Origin: Herminiimonas sp.
Lineage (GTDB): Bacteria > Pseudomonadota > Gammaproteobacteria > Burkholderiales > Burkholderiaceae_D
Direction of reading: 5' to 3'
DNA: 38,409 bases
Assembly: GCA_027310305.1 (NCBI GenBank)
Contig: DAIDBD010000115.1
Span: forward strand, 1-38,409
A model generated the notes under the pieces. It made no database searches. It was not told the DNA's origin and saw nothing but the letters and a program-made list of their open reading frames with translations. The translations under genes were made by a program, and so were the position numbers. Shown in pieces: positions 17,446 through 24,283 of this stretch. Position 1 is the stretch's first letter; each line of letters begins with the position of its first letter.

Positions 17446-17700
17446 TTAGGCCAGCCGGCCCGGTTGCGCACGCACGCTTTCCAGCCTTTCCTGCATGGCG
17501 CGCACCTCCAGCCGAAAACCGTCATCAATCAAATCCTGTTTTTCCACCCTGCGCCAATACGCTTCCGCCAACGGCAAGACATCGATCCATATGCGCGTCT
17601 CCGGATAGGACGGCACGATCAATCGATGCATCTGCGCCAGTTCGGCCATGCGGCGCGACAGTGTCGGCTGGCTGATGCAGAGCCGGCGGCAGAGATCAAC
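17446..17700 (-). pseudogene. Fragment of a helix-turn-helix regulator, N-terminally truncated
   Basis: The minus-strand frame bounded by a TAG at about 17703 reads TVDLCRRLCISQPTLSRRMAEL, then PSYPETRIWIDVLPLAEAYWRRVEKQ, ending at 17446. The first part is a helix-turn-helix with the pattern ISQPTLSRR, but there is no start codon before it, and an in-frame stop lies directly upstream. The only ATG (17649) falls inside the recognition helix. This looks like the remaining end of a DNA-binding protein after truncation. The family cannot be named with confidence. Alternatively a short protein could start at that ATG, without DNA-binding ability. Confidence 0.45.
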
Positions 17701-17922
17701 CGTCTAATGAGCCGGGTTTATCCCAATCCATTTTTCAGACGTTGTTCAGCGTTCACGCAACTGGCAAGGAATGCTGGCGCAGTGCTTCGCTCTTTGGAGC
17801 ATAAGCGGCCACGCACCACCCATGCGCAGGCTGTCGACAAAGACCATCTCTCGCGAGACAATAAAAGGCCTGTCCGCAAACATCCATTAAACCCATCTCA
17901 ATTAACGGCAACGGAGACCGCA

Positions 17923-18003
17923 ATGCACTTGAACAGACATATTTTCCTGCTGAAGGCCGCGCCGGGAGCGCCGTGCAAGGGCATGTCGTTTTGCTTGAAG
18001 TGA
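17923..18003 (+). CDS. Possible 26-residue cysteine-containing peptide
   Basis: ATG 17923 is preceded by GGAG about six bases upstream. The product starts MHLNRHIFLLKAAPG and ends CKGMSFCLK, with a short hydrophobic segment (IFLLKAAPG) and two cysteines five residues apart (C19, C24) near the C-terminus. I do not recognise a family. It lies 66 bases upstream of the DUF3820 gene on the same strand and could be co-transcribed. The good ribosome-binding site and compact form argue for translation. Its short length and lack of a known homologue argue caution. Confidence 0.35.
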   Translation: MHLNRHIFLLKAAPGAPCKGMSFCLK

Positions 18004-18069
18004 CCCGATAATTCAATCATCAGCAAGCTGGCATTTCCAGCCGCGCTGCATTCGCAAAGGCCGTCGCCG

Positions 18070-18285
18070 ATGTTGAACCCGGAACAATTGCAGCTTTTGG
18101 TCACCCGTGAAATGCCTTACGGGAAATACAAGGGGCGCCTGATCGCCGACCTGCCGGGGCATTATCTCGGCTGGTTTGCGCGCGCAGGCTTTCCTTCCGG
18201 AGAACTCGGCGCGCTGATCGCGCTGATGTACGAGTTGGACCACAACGCGCTGACGCATTTGCTCGACCCTTTGCGCCGGCGATAA
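18070..18285 (+). CDS. DUF3820 family protein
   Basis: The 71-residue product starts MLNPEQLQLLVTREMPYGKYKGRLIADLPGHYLGWF. The segment MPYGKYKGRLIADLP followed by YLGWFARAGFP is the signature of DUF3820 (also named putative quorum-sensing-regulated virulence factor). Family members are about 70 residues; no biochemical function is established. ATG 18070 has a weak AAAGG upstream. It lies between the small peptide ORF and the thioredoxin gene, all rightward. Confidence 0.88.
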   Translation: MLNPEQLQLLVTREMPYGKYKGRLIADLPGHYLGWFARAGFPSGELGALIALMYELDHNALTHLLDPLRRR

Positions 18286-18405
18286 GGCGGATGCCCGTGG
18301 CAAGTCGTTCTTACCGCCACGCCGAAGCAAGACCCTTTGCCGGGCGCGCTGAATTTCCCGGATGATTTTCAACGGGGAAGTTTTTTATGAAAAGGAAATA
18401 TCGAC

Positions 18406-18750
18406 ATGGCGATGAACGATGACTATGCATTGACCGAGCCGGCGCGCGCGGAAATCGAGTTGCTCGACGGCCCGACCGTGATCGAGTTCGGCGCGCCCTG
18501 GTGCGGATACTGCCAGGCCGCGCAGCAGCCGCTGGCCGCCGCCTTCGCCGATCATCCTCTGGTGCGCCATATCAAGATCGAGGATGGCAAAGGCCGGCCG
18601 CTGGGGCGCTCGCTCCGGGTGACGCTCTGGCCCACACTGGTCTTTTTAAGCCACGGCAAGGAAATGACGCGCCTGGTTCGCCCGGGCGGCGCGGACGCGA
18701 TTCGCCAAGCCTTCGCGCAGATCGATGTCGCCGGCCAACCAGCGCGATGA
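18406..18750 (+). CDS. Thioredoxin family protein
   Basis: The 114-residue single-domain protein has the active site WCGYC at residues 32-36 (C33 and C36 are the redox pair), preceded by TVIEFGAPW and followed by the cis-proline element TLWPTLVFLSHGKEM. There is no signal peptide, so it acts in the cytoplasm as a disulfide reductase. The CGYC active site differs from the CGPC of classical thioredoxin, suggesting a shifted redox potential or partner. The ATG at 18406 has AAGGA upstream. It is convergent with dinB, with 57 bases between the ends. Confidence 0.88.
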   Translation: MAMNDDYALTEPARAEIELLDGPTVIEFGAPWCGYCQAAQQPLAAAFADHPLVRHIKIEDGKGRPLGRSLRVTLWPTLVFLSHGKEMTRLVRPGGADAIRQAFAQIDVAGQPAR

Positions 18751-18807
18751 ACTGCGCCAGGCCCGAATCCGCAAACGGTGAGTTGCCGCCACCGCTGCCT
18801 GGCGTAC

Positions 18808-19965
18808 TCACGCGGTAAAGAGCAGCTCTCCTTGCGACAAATTATCGTCATCATGCGATCCGTTGGGCCTGGACAACGCACTGACTCGCACGCCAAGCAG
18901 TCTCAGCCTCTGTTCCAGCGGAGCCCGCCGCAGACATTCTCCGGCAGCCCGGCGAATGGTTGCCGCGTCAGCGGTAGAGGCCGGCAGAGTAACGTCGCGC
19001 GTAAGGGTTCGGAAATCCGCGTAGCGCAGCTTGATGCCGACGGTACGGCCCACGTACCCCTTGCGGCGCAGATCTTCTGCCACCCGTGTGCATAATGTGG
19101 TGAAGATACCCGACAAGGTTTCACGGTCGTGACGGGCGTGAAGGTCTCGTTCAAAAGTGGTCTCGCGGCTGATCGATTTAGGCTCCGAACTCGTCATCAC
19201 CAGACGATCATCGATGCCCTGAGCCGCATTATGGAGCCAGCCGGCATAGCTGCGGCCGAAATGCGCCTGAAGCAGGCTGGGTTCTGCTTTGGCCAGTTCC
19301 CCAATCGTGCGGATATCAAGCGCGGCGAGCTTCTCACCCGCTTTGGGACCGATGCCATTGATTTTGCGGACAGCCAGCGGCCAGATCCGCCGCGGTATAT
19401 CGGCATGGGTCAGAACGGTCAGCCCATCGGGCTTTTCAAGGTCCGAACATATCTTCGCCAGCAGCTTGTTAGGCGCTATGCCGATTGAGCATGAAAGCCC
19501 GGTGGCTTCCCGCACCGCTTGCTTGATGCGCAAGGCCAGCGAATGCATTTCATCAAGCTTTTCATTCAGGTCGATATAGATCTCATCGATGCCCCGATCT
19601 TCGATATGCGGTGCAATGCCTGCGACTGCGCTTTTGAACAGCCGTGAATAATGGCGATAGGCGTCGAAGTCCGCCGGCAAAAGAATGGCGTCGGGCGCCA
19701 ATTGCGCCGCCTTCATGATTCCCATTGCGGAAAATACGCCAAGGGCACGCGCTTCGTAAGTCGATGTCGTCACCACTCCTCGTCCGGCGTAGTCGCGCAG
19801 CCTTGAAAAATACCGGCTTCCATCCTGTTGAACTGTCGGCCGGTGCACGGAGCGGCCGCCGATGACGACCGGCTGGCCGCGTAATTCCGGATAGCGCAGA
19901 AGTTCTACTGATGCATAGAAAGCATCCATGTCCACATGCGCGATGCAGCGAGCTTCAGCGTTCAT
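18808..19965 (-). CDS. dinB: DNA polymerase IV (Y-family translesion polymerase)
   Basis: The 385-residue protein shows [12 protein letters not shown] with metal ligand D12 and steric-gate aromatic Y17, GIDEIYIDL with catalytic D127 and E128, and helix-hairpin-helix motifs ([15 protein letters not shown]). The C-terminal QGELLF (378-383) is a beta-clamp-binding motif. It carries a longer loop after the first strand ([30 protein letters not shown]), typical of a betaproteobacterial DinB branch. It performs error-prone bypass and -1 frameshift synthesis. The start ATG (19965) overlaps the end of a decayed second dinB at 19955-20182, so it may be translationally coupled to that remnant. I saw no clear LexA box upstream. 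Confidence 0.93.
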   Translation of the reverse strand: MNAEARCIAHVDMDAFYASVELLRYPELRGQPVVIGGRSVHRPTVQQDGSRYFSRLRDYAGRGVVTTSTYEARALGVFSAMGIMKAAQLAPDAILLPADFDAYRHYSRLFKSAVAGIAPHIEDRGIDEIYIDLNEKLDEMHSLALRIKQAVREATGLSCSIGIAPNKLLAKICSDLEKPDGLTVLTHADIPRRIWPLAVRKINGIGPKAGEKLAALDIRTIGELAKAEPSLLQAHFGRSYAGWLHNAAQGIDDRLVMTSSEPKSISRETTFERDLHARHDRETLSGIFTTLCTRVAEDLRRKGYVGRTVGIKLRYADFRTLTRDVTLPASTADAATIRRAAGECLRRAPLEQRLRLLGVRVSALSRPNGSHDDDNLSQGELLFTA

Positions 19966-20182
19966 GGGGCAAATGCTCAGTGTGGCCGCGGCAAACCGCG
20001 AAAATCTGCCGGGACGCGATCCGGTATTTTTTCATTGCCGGCGACGTCGCCATCGCGGAACGCCCGCCGACCGCCACCGGCAATTCGCGCAGCGACGGGT
20101 CATCGCGCATCTCTACCGCATGGAAGCAGTCGCAATCGCAATGAATGATTTTTCGGGAAAGCGGATTCGATGAATAAGGCAC
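19955..20182 (-). pseudogene. Degenerate second dinB (Pol IV) with several in-frame deletions
   Basis: The 75-codon frame reads [32 protein letters not shown], which is the beginning of a DinB of a different branch from the intact gene next door. It then jumps to [30 protein letters not shown]. Compared with the family it lacks residues of the Y-A-S-V-E helix, the R-G-V-I-x-T-x-x-Y-E-A-R block after GGRS, the stretch after AMATSPAMK, and everything beyond Y-R-x-x-T, including the catalytic D-E pair. The deletions kept the frame open until a TGA inside the start of intact dinB. No polymerase activity is possible. Confidence 0.75.
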
Positions 20183-20300
20183 AACACCGGCGGCAATAAA
20201 TGGCGAATGCTTATTTTACCGTTGTGTGCCGTCGTGCAATGCCCGCCCTAACAAAAAACGCCTTCGCTCTCGCAATGCTGCGTTCCATTGCGGAAAATTT

Positions 20301-20615
20301 TCAGGACGGTTTCTTTTGCTGCACCAAAATCCACGGCTTGATGACGACCGTCCATAACGCAGCGTCGGCTTTCAGCCAGGCTAGCGCTTGCGCATCGGAT
20401 ACTTTGGCGACGCGATTTTCCGCCATCCATTGCGCAACGGATGCCTTGTCGTCGTTCGAGATGCAGACGGCGACCTCCACCAGATCCAGTTCATCGCTCA
20501 CCGCAATCACCGTTCCGGCGGCAAAATAACGCAGCAGTTCCCGCCACTGCATCTGCGATGTTTCCAGGTTCAGCTTGGCGCGAAGCGGCGCGTTTTGTTC
20601 GTCTGGTGCGGTCAT
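20301..20615 (-). CDS. DUF2288 family protein
   Basis: The 104-residue soluble protein contains AKLNLETSQMQWRELLRYFAAGTVIAVSDELDLVEVAV and AWLKADAALWTVVIKPWILVQQKK, the conserved beginning and end of DUF2288. The function is unknown; the family is widespread in Proteobacteria. The ribosome-binding site of ATG 20615 is weak. It lies 45 bases downstream of slyX on the same strand and is probably co-transcribed with it. Confidence 0.88.
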   Translation of the reverse strand: MTAPDEQNAPLRAKLNLETSQMQWRELLRYFAAGTVIAVSDELDLVEVAVCISNDDKASVAQWMAENRVAKVSDAQALAWLKADAALWTVVIKPWILVQQKKPS

Positions 20616-20660
20616 GATTCAATACTTGAAAAGAGAGGCGCTGATTCAAGCCTGCCGGAT

Positions 20661-20870
20661 TTAATAATGCGGCGGCTTTTCATTTGCCGGATTGGCTTCC
20701 ATGTCAGTGCTCGCCATATCCTTGATGCGCCTAGCCAGCGCCGAACACAGCGCCTCCAGCTCGCCTATCTTCTTTTGCTGCTGATAAACCATCTGGTTCA
20801 ACGCTTCCACCATGTCTTCCTGGCGCGAAACCTTGATTTCAATGTCGATCAGGCGGTCTTCGATTGTCAT
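20661..20870 (-). CDS. slyX: SlyX family protein
   Basis: The 69-residue coiled-coil protein starts MTIEDRLIDIEIKVSRQEDMVEALNQMVYQQQKKIGELEA, with the heptad pattern and N-terminal E-x-R-L-x-D-I-E-x-K segment of SlyX. It ends with PPHY, the family's common C-terminus. The function is unknown. ATG 20870 has GGAG eight bases upstream. It is the first gene of a probable two-gene unit with DUF2288. Confidence 0.9.
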   Translation of the reverse strand: MTIEDRLIDIEIKVSRQEDMVEALNQMVYQQQKKIGELEALCSALARRIKDMASTDMEANPANEKPPHY

Positions 20871-21041
20871 GCGGATGCTCCGGAATCAGTCACGATGTTT
20901 AATGTGCCGCGTCAGGTGCGCTTCTCTGCAAGCATGGTCTGGCGGCCTATCCAGGCAGCCATCATGCGGCAGCCACCGCACTGGCCATGGCAAGCGGCGA
21001 AAACAGCGGGCCGCTGCGATGAGCGCCGGATTGAAGCCCGG

Positions 21042-21374
21042 TCAAGTGCCGGAGAATCGAGGCCCGAACAAGATTATCGCAGCCCCGATCAAGCAAACAG
21101 CACCGCCCAGAATATCCGACCACAACGGCCGGCTGCGCTCAATAAAGGCCAGCCATGCGAGCGATGAAACAATATACACGCCGCCATAGGCAGCATACGC
21201 CCTGCCTGCGAACGCTGCCTCGACCCTGGTCAGAATGAGCGCAAACAGCGCCAGGCTTACGACCCCGGGGATAATCCACAGTGCGCTTTTACCCAGACGA
21301 AGCCATGCCCAGAAAGCATAGCATCCTGCAATTTCAAACACTGCCGCCGCGGCAAACCACATGTAGTTGATCAT
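21042..21374 (-). CDS. YnfA/UPF0060 family membrane protein
   Basis: The 110-residue protein has four membrane segments: [60 protein letters not shown] and [22 protein letters not shown]. The E-I-x-G-C-Y-x-x-W and R-V-x-x-x-x-A-G-R-x-Y-A-A-Y-G-G motifs are diagnostic of YnfA (UPF0060), which is structurally related to small multidrug resistance exporters. A transport role is suspected but unproven. The ribosome-binding site is weak. The gene abuts the left end of the integron region; no attC could be assigned to it, so I do not call it a cassette. Confidence 0.9.
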   Translation of the reverse strand: MINYMWFAAAAVFEIAGCYAFWAWLRLGKSALWIIPGVVSLALFALILTRVEAAFAGRAYAAYGGVYIVSSLAWLAFIERSRPLWSDILGGAVCLIGAAIILFGPRFSGT

Positions 21375-21512
21375 TGTTTCAGTGCCCCTTGTCCGGGCGG
21401 CCTATATTCCGACGGTTGGCGTATGCGGACCGTGACGATGCCGCCGCTTCCTTACGGAGCGGGTAAACATACTTTTCCGTTGCAAGTCCGTTCGATGGGA
21501 AGCCGAGCATGG

Positions 21513-21854
21513 CTACGCTGTTGCCTTGCTGAGAAATGTCCATGCGATTGCCGAGAATGCGATCAAGGACAGAATTATCGCGAGCGCCGAAAGGCGCCGA
21601 AGGACGATAAGTTCTTGTCGAAGCTTGGCCGCCGCTGCATCGATACCCTCGATGGCTTCCTGCAATTGCGTTGCCAGCATCTTCACGGATTCTGCGTTGC
21701 GAGTCACTGCCGTTTGCAGTTCTGCAATCTGCGTGGGAATGATCTCTTCAGGCTTTCCTTTCGAAGATTTCGACGTGAATGCCGGAATCGCAGCGGTGAC
21801 GATTTGCGTAATGTAGGGAAGCGATGCCTTTAATACCGGAAGCCAGACTGCCAT
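21513..21854 (-). CDS. Hypothetical coiled-coil protein with a C-terminal membrane helix; possible integron cassette gene
   Basis: The 113-residue product starts MAVWLPVLKASLPYITQIVTAAIPAF, has a heptad-rich middle (IAELQTAVTRNAESVKMLATQLQEAIEGIDAAAAKLRQ) and ends with one hydrophobic helix (ALAIILSLIAFSAIAWTFL). This suggests a tail-anchored or bitopic coiled-coil protein, perhaps oligomeric. I do not recognise a family. AAGG lies about eight bases before ATG 21854. An attC-like palindrome (21888-21952) lies directly upstream, consistent with the gene being carried on its own cassette, although I found no clear attC after its stop. Confidence 0.7.
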   Translation of the reverse strand: MAVWLPVLKASLPYITQIVTAAIPAFTSKSSKGKPEEIIPTQIAELQTAVTRNAESVKMLATQLQEAIEGIDAAAAKLRQELIVLRRLSALAIILSLIAFSAIAWTFLSKATA

Positions 21855-21887
21855 GATCGAGCCTTATTGATTGTGAGTGGGAAGACG

Positions 21888-21952
21888 GCATAACGCAGGA
21901 TTAACCGGCGCGTCTCTATCGCGCAATATCCGTGTTGGCAGCCGTGTTAAAA
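21888..21952 (-). other. attC-like recombination site (moderate support)
   Basis: Read leftward, the site opens with TTTTAAC (21946-21952) and closes with GTTATGC (21888-21894), resembling R'' and R'. Between them are imperfectly matching blocks (CCAACACGG against CCGGTTAA) and a GCGCG/CGCGC hairpin around ATAGAGA. The length of 65 bases fits attC sites. R' departs from GTTRRRY at one position. It separates the truncated GNAT copy from the hypothetical gene at 21513-21854. Confidence 0.5.
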
Positions 21953-22011
21953 AATTATCCAACATGGAGGTACGAACCTTTCTGATTAGCTTCCGAAGCT
22001 TGCCGTTTTTC

Positions 22012-22162
22012 CGTCACGAACCGTTTCAGGGCCCTGCCGGAAACAGTGCTGCTGTCGAGATAGTACTCGTCAACTAAAAGAAATTCTTTGAGAAGATGAA
22101 ATGCATTATCTGGGTTTTTCTGTCATTGTTTTCGTAATCAGCGGCAAATTTATTCTCCTGGC
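22012..22162 (-). pseudogene. Truncated, frameshifted copy of the GNAT acetyltransferase gene
   Basis: The minus strand here matches the first third of the intact GNAT gene at 23307-23780, including its ribosome-binding site (CCAGGAG) and TTG start region. One frame reads KNPDNAFHLLKEFLLVDEYYLDS, against KNLDDAFHLLNAFLSTDEHYLDS in the intact gene. A frameshift just after the start and loss of the acetyl-CoA-binding half make it non-functional. Similarity stops abruptly at CCAGGAG on one side and fades near 22012 on the other. A diverged duplicate cassette is the simplest explanation. Confidence 0.75.
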
Positions 22163-22220
22163 GTCGTGCGTTCGTCATGAAGTACAGACACCGGTTTGCC
22201 GGTAACCGCTCCTCGACGAA

Positions 22221-22227
22221 AAGGTTA
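22221..22227 (-). other. Possible R'' box (attC remnant) after the VOC gene
   Basis: GGCTAAC on the minus strand lies just after the VOC stop codon, where an attC R'' box would be expected. A hairpin (ACCGG-CAA-ACCGGT) follows, but no matching R' box was found before the GNAT fragment. At best this is a decayed attC. Confidence 0.3.
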
Positions 22228-22233
22228 GCCGCG

Positions 22234-22668
22234 CTACTGCCAGTTGCCGTGACGCTCGCGACGCTCTTGGCGATAATTGGTGACTTCGAGGCGAATACCG
22301 TCCGGGTCGGTGAAGTATGTCGCGGCATAGTCAGGCGCGTATTCCGGATGCAGCTTCGCTTCGGTAGCATCAATACCTGCGTTGCGGAGTTGCTCGGCAA
22401 CAGCGTGAACCTCGGCTATCGAATCTACACGCAGACAGAAGTGATGCAATCCCGGCGAATACGAGTCATGCTTTGCGAGGACTCGGGCGGGTCGCAGAAC
22501 AAAGCCAAAATGACGGTTGAAGTATTGAATGTGTGGATCGCCAGCCAACGTAAATTTTTTCTTGCGAAAGCCAAGGATCTGGATCAGCACCTGGTCGTAA
22601 AAAGACTCCGACTTCCCGATGTCGGACACCGTGATGTAGATGTGATCGATTCCAGTGACTTCTGCCAT
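22234..22668 (-). CDS. VOC family protein (glyoxalase/dioxygenase fold)
   Basis: The 144-residue protein starts at ATG 22668 (MAEVTGIDHIYITVSDIGKSESFYDQVL), with AGGA eight bases upstream. Paired beta-alpha-beta-beta-beta modules are visible. Candidate metal ligands are the histidine in GIDHIYI, the histidine in GLHHFCLRV and the glutamate in IRLEVTNY, giving the usual His-His-Glu site of VOC enzymes. The PDYAATYFTDPDGIRLEV block is typical of the glyoxalase/bleomycin-resistance group. The substrate is unknown; lactoylglutathione lyase-like, fosfomycin/bleomycin-type or dioxygenase roles are all possible. It lies in the integron array, has lower GC than the chromosome backbone, and follows the RidA gene. 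Confidence 0.88.
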   Translation of the reverse strand: MAEVTGIDHIYITVSDIGKSESFYDQVLIQILGFRKKKFTLAGDPHIQYFNRHFGFVLRPARVLAKHDSYSPGLHHFCLRVDSIAEVHAVAEQLRNAGIDATEAKLHPEYAPDYAATYFTDPDGIRLEVTNYRQERRERHGNWQ

Positions 22669-22705
22669 TGTGAGCATCCTGATTGTGTGGTTAAAAAGCT
22701 AGGCG

Positions 22706-22730
22706 TCGCAGTTCAACGGCAAGTTAAACA
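22706..22730 (-). other. R'' box overlapping the RidA stop, with a collapsed attC
   Basis: Leftward, GTTTAAC overlaps the RidA stop codon, and GTTGAAC, a perfect GTTRRRY R' box, follows five bases later. GTTTAAC is exactly complementary to GTTAAAC at 23251-23257, the box at the start of this cassette, as expected for the two ends of one cassette. The central arms of attC are missing, so the site is probably deleted and inactive. Confidence 0.4.
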
Positions 22731-23224
22731 TCAAGGCTTTCGGAAGAGGGTTCAATTGCAACAATCATGTCGATTTCGACTGCTGCATTTTTAGGCAGTT
22801 GATAAACACCGACAGATGTCCTCGTGTGGACGCCTGCGGAAGCGAAAATGGCATACAAAATTTCCGAAGCGCCATCAGCGACTTCGCTCTGCTGCGTGAA
22901 ATCCGGTGCAGACTGTACATAGACAGTAATACGAAGAATTTTCCTGACGCGATCCAGGGTGCCGAGCGACTGACGCAGGATTGCCAAAGCCCGCATTATG
23001 CAAATTTTTGCGGCATAGCGGCCTTGGTCCAGCGGGACGTCTCCACCAATCCGCCCTGTGACGACTACCGTATTTCCAACACGCGGTATTTGTCCACTGA
23101 CGTAGATTTCAGCACCGTTCTCGACAGCAGACGTATAGTTTCCGCCTATGCGTATTTCACCGTCAAAGCTGTGGCCAAGCTCTTTGGCCATGACCTGAAA
23201 CAAATTTTCCCTGGAAAGCTTCAT
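22724..23224 (-). CDS. RidA/YjgF family protein
   Basis: The 166-residue product starts at ATG 23224 (MKLSRENLFQVMAKELGHSFDG), with GAGGAAA upstream. The chorismate-mutase-like fold motifs GAEIYVSGQIPR, AKICIMRALAILRQSLGTLDRVRKILRITVYVQ and HTRTSVGVYQLPKNAAVEIDMIVAIE are present. The arginine in HTRT corresponds to the Arg that binds the substrate carboxylate in RidA imine deaminases, but the S-x-G-x-Y context marks a subfamily other than classic RidA. Its likely role is hydrolysis of reactive enamine/imine intermediates or a related reaction. The gene is embedded in the integron array and visibly AT-richer than flanking genes. An attC-like site precedes it. Confidence 0.88.
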   Translation of the reverse strand: MKLSRENLFQVMAKELGHSFDGEIRIGGNYTSAVENGAEIYVSGQIPRVGNTVVVTGRIGGDVPLDQGRYAAKICIMRALAILRQSLGTLDRVRKILRITVYVQSAPDFTQQSEVADGASEILYAIFASAGVHTRTSVGVYQLPKNAAVEIDMIVAIEPSSESLDV

Positions 23225-23250
23225 TGGTGAATTTTCCTCTGGCTGTTGAT

Positions 23251-23312
23251 GTTTAACGCATCGGGTAACGTGCGCTGCAAATGGCCCGGGGTAAGCATGC
23301 CGGGCGTCAAAG
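23251..23312 (-). other. attC-like site between the GNAT and RidA cassettes
   Basis: Leftward, the site runs from CTTTGAC (overlapping the GNAT stop) to GTTAAAC, a perfect GTTRRRY R' box, over 62 bases. TTTGACGC and GCGTTAAA are near-complementary, and an internal GCCCGG/CCGGGC pair can form a hairpin. The inner arms match poorly, so this is a degenerate or divergent attC. Confidence 0.45.
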
Positions 23313-23780
23313 CACATGGCTCAATCGCTCCTCATTGAGCGCCATGAATCCATGCCGTCCATAGAACGCCCTGGCACGGGGATTTTGCAGATGGCATGAA
23401 GTATCGATTCGCTTCACGCCCTGATGACGGAGCTCTGCTTTCAGCGTATCGATAAGCACCGTACCTATGCCTTTCCCTTCGCAGCCGGGCCTGACAGTTA
23501 CATCGTCGAGCTTCACAACGACTGCGCCGGCCGAAGTCGAAATCGCATAACACACCGCGCAACACGCCACCGCAACGTCAGAATCGTATGCCAGCCAGAC
23601 AAAGCCCAACTCGGGACGCGACAGGAACAATTTTAATGCTTGACGAAGCGCTTCAGGGCCGCCGTCGCCGTAAGCATTACGGCTGTCGAGATAATGCTCG
23701 TCAGTTGAAAGAAATGCGTTGAGAAGATGAAATGCATCATCCAGATTTTTCGCGGTCATTGCTTTCGTAACTAACGACAA
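23307..23780 (-). CDS. GNAT family N-acetyltransferase
   Basis: The 157-residue product carries the GNAT core: a beta strand (VKLDDVTVRP) leading into the acetyl-CoA pyrophosphate loop CEGKGIGTVLI, and the C-terminal NPRARAFYGRHGFMAL with the catalytic-type tyrosine. The start is placed at TTG 23780, because AGGAGG lies six bases upstream. A GTG at 23798 would put the ribosome-binding site inside the gene, and ATG 23741 or later starts lack one. The substrate is unknown; integron-borne GNATs include aminoglycoside and toxin acetyltransferases, but no such motif is diagnostic here. The stop of the DUF1304 gene lies 18 bases upstream with no attC between, so the two may share one cassette. A truncated duplicate lies at 22012-22162. 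Confidence 0.88.
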   Translation of the reverse strand: MSLVTKAMTAKNLDDAFHLLNAFLSTDEHYLDSRNAYGDGGPEALRQALKLFLSRPELGFVWLAYDSDVAVACCAVCYAISTSAGAVVVKLDDVTVRPGCEGKGIGTVLIDTLKAELRHQGVKRIDTSCHLQNPRARAFYGRHGFMALNEERLSHVL

Positions 23781-23798
23781 ACCTATCCTCCTGGCCAC

Positions 23799-24155
23799 TT
23801 ACGACAAAAGCAGAAAAGCCAGCCCGATAGCCGCTGGCACGGCCTGGATAAAAAGAATCTTACGGCCGACCGTCGCCGCGCCATATAGTCCTGCGGCCAG
23901 AACGCATAACAGAAAAAACATCTTCACACTTGTGCCGGCCGCTCCGAGGCTCAGCCCCCAGAACAGGCCGGCGGCCAAGAAGCCGTTGTACAGCCCCTGG
24001 TTCGCAGCCAAGACCTTGGAGGCGGTCGCCGCTTCCTGCGTTTGGCCGAATGCGTGCAGCCCGAATGGCTTGTCCCAGAGGAACATCTCCAGCACGAGGA
24101 TGTAGACATGCAAAAGCGCGATGAGGCCGACAACGGTGTTGGCAATGGTGGACAT
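23799..24155 (-). CDS. DUF1304 family membrane protein (integron cassette gene)
   Basis: The 118-residue protein has four hydrophobic segments: NTVVGLIALLHVYILVLEMFLW, LYNGFLAAGLFWGLSLG, KMFFLLCVLAAGLYGAATV and FIQAVPAAIGLAFLLL. The L-H-x-Y-I-x-x-L-E-M-x-x-W start and N-Q-G-L-Y-N-G-F-L-A-A-G-L motif identify DUF1304, a family of unknown function. AAGGGGGAG precedes ATG 24155. It is the first gene after the clear attC at 24197-24277, so it heads the second cassette of the array. Confidence 0.88.
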   Translation of the reverse strand: MSTIANTVVGLIALLHVYILVLEMFLWDKPFGLHAFGQTQEAATASKVLAANQGLYNGFLAAGLFWGLSLGAAGTSVKMFFLLCVLAAGLYGAATVGRKILFIQAVPAAIGLAFLLLS

Positions 24156-24196
24156 GGACTCCCCCTTGGTTGATGGCTTCTAACGCCTTCTGTGAC

Positions 24197-24277
24197 GCCT
24201 AACGTAGACGTAACCGGCGACCGCGGAAAGCAGCGACCGGACGCCCGCGGTCGTCCGCGTTGACGGACATGTTATCC
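24197..24277 (-). other. attC recombination site of the first integron cassette
   Basis: Read leftward, GGATAAC (R'', 24271-24277) opens and GTTAGGC (R', a perfect GTTRRRY, 24197-24203) closes an 81-base imperfect palindrome. The arms pair well: CGTCAACGCGGACGACCGCGG on the R'' side against CGTAACCGGCGACCGCGG read from the R' side, with the few unpaired bases typical of attC. R'' begins seven bases after the toxin stop. R'' is exactly complementary to GTTATCC at the start of this same cassette (24856-24862), the hallmark of a cassette's own two ends. Confidence 0.82.
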
Positions 24278-24283
24278 CTCGCG

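Noticed and set aside
21375-21512. attC after the hypothetical cassette gene, before ynfA
   Set aside because: GTTTACC and some GAACGG blocks are present, but no R''/R' pair with complementary arms could be built.
22074-22400. A 108-codon minus-strand ORF overlapping the VOC gene end
   Set aside because: It runs through the VOC gene in another frame and then through the GNAT pseudogene, with no coherent domain.
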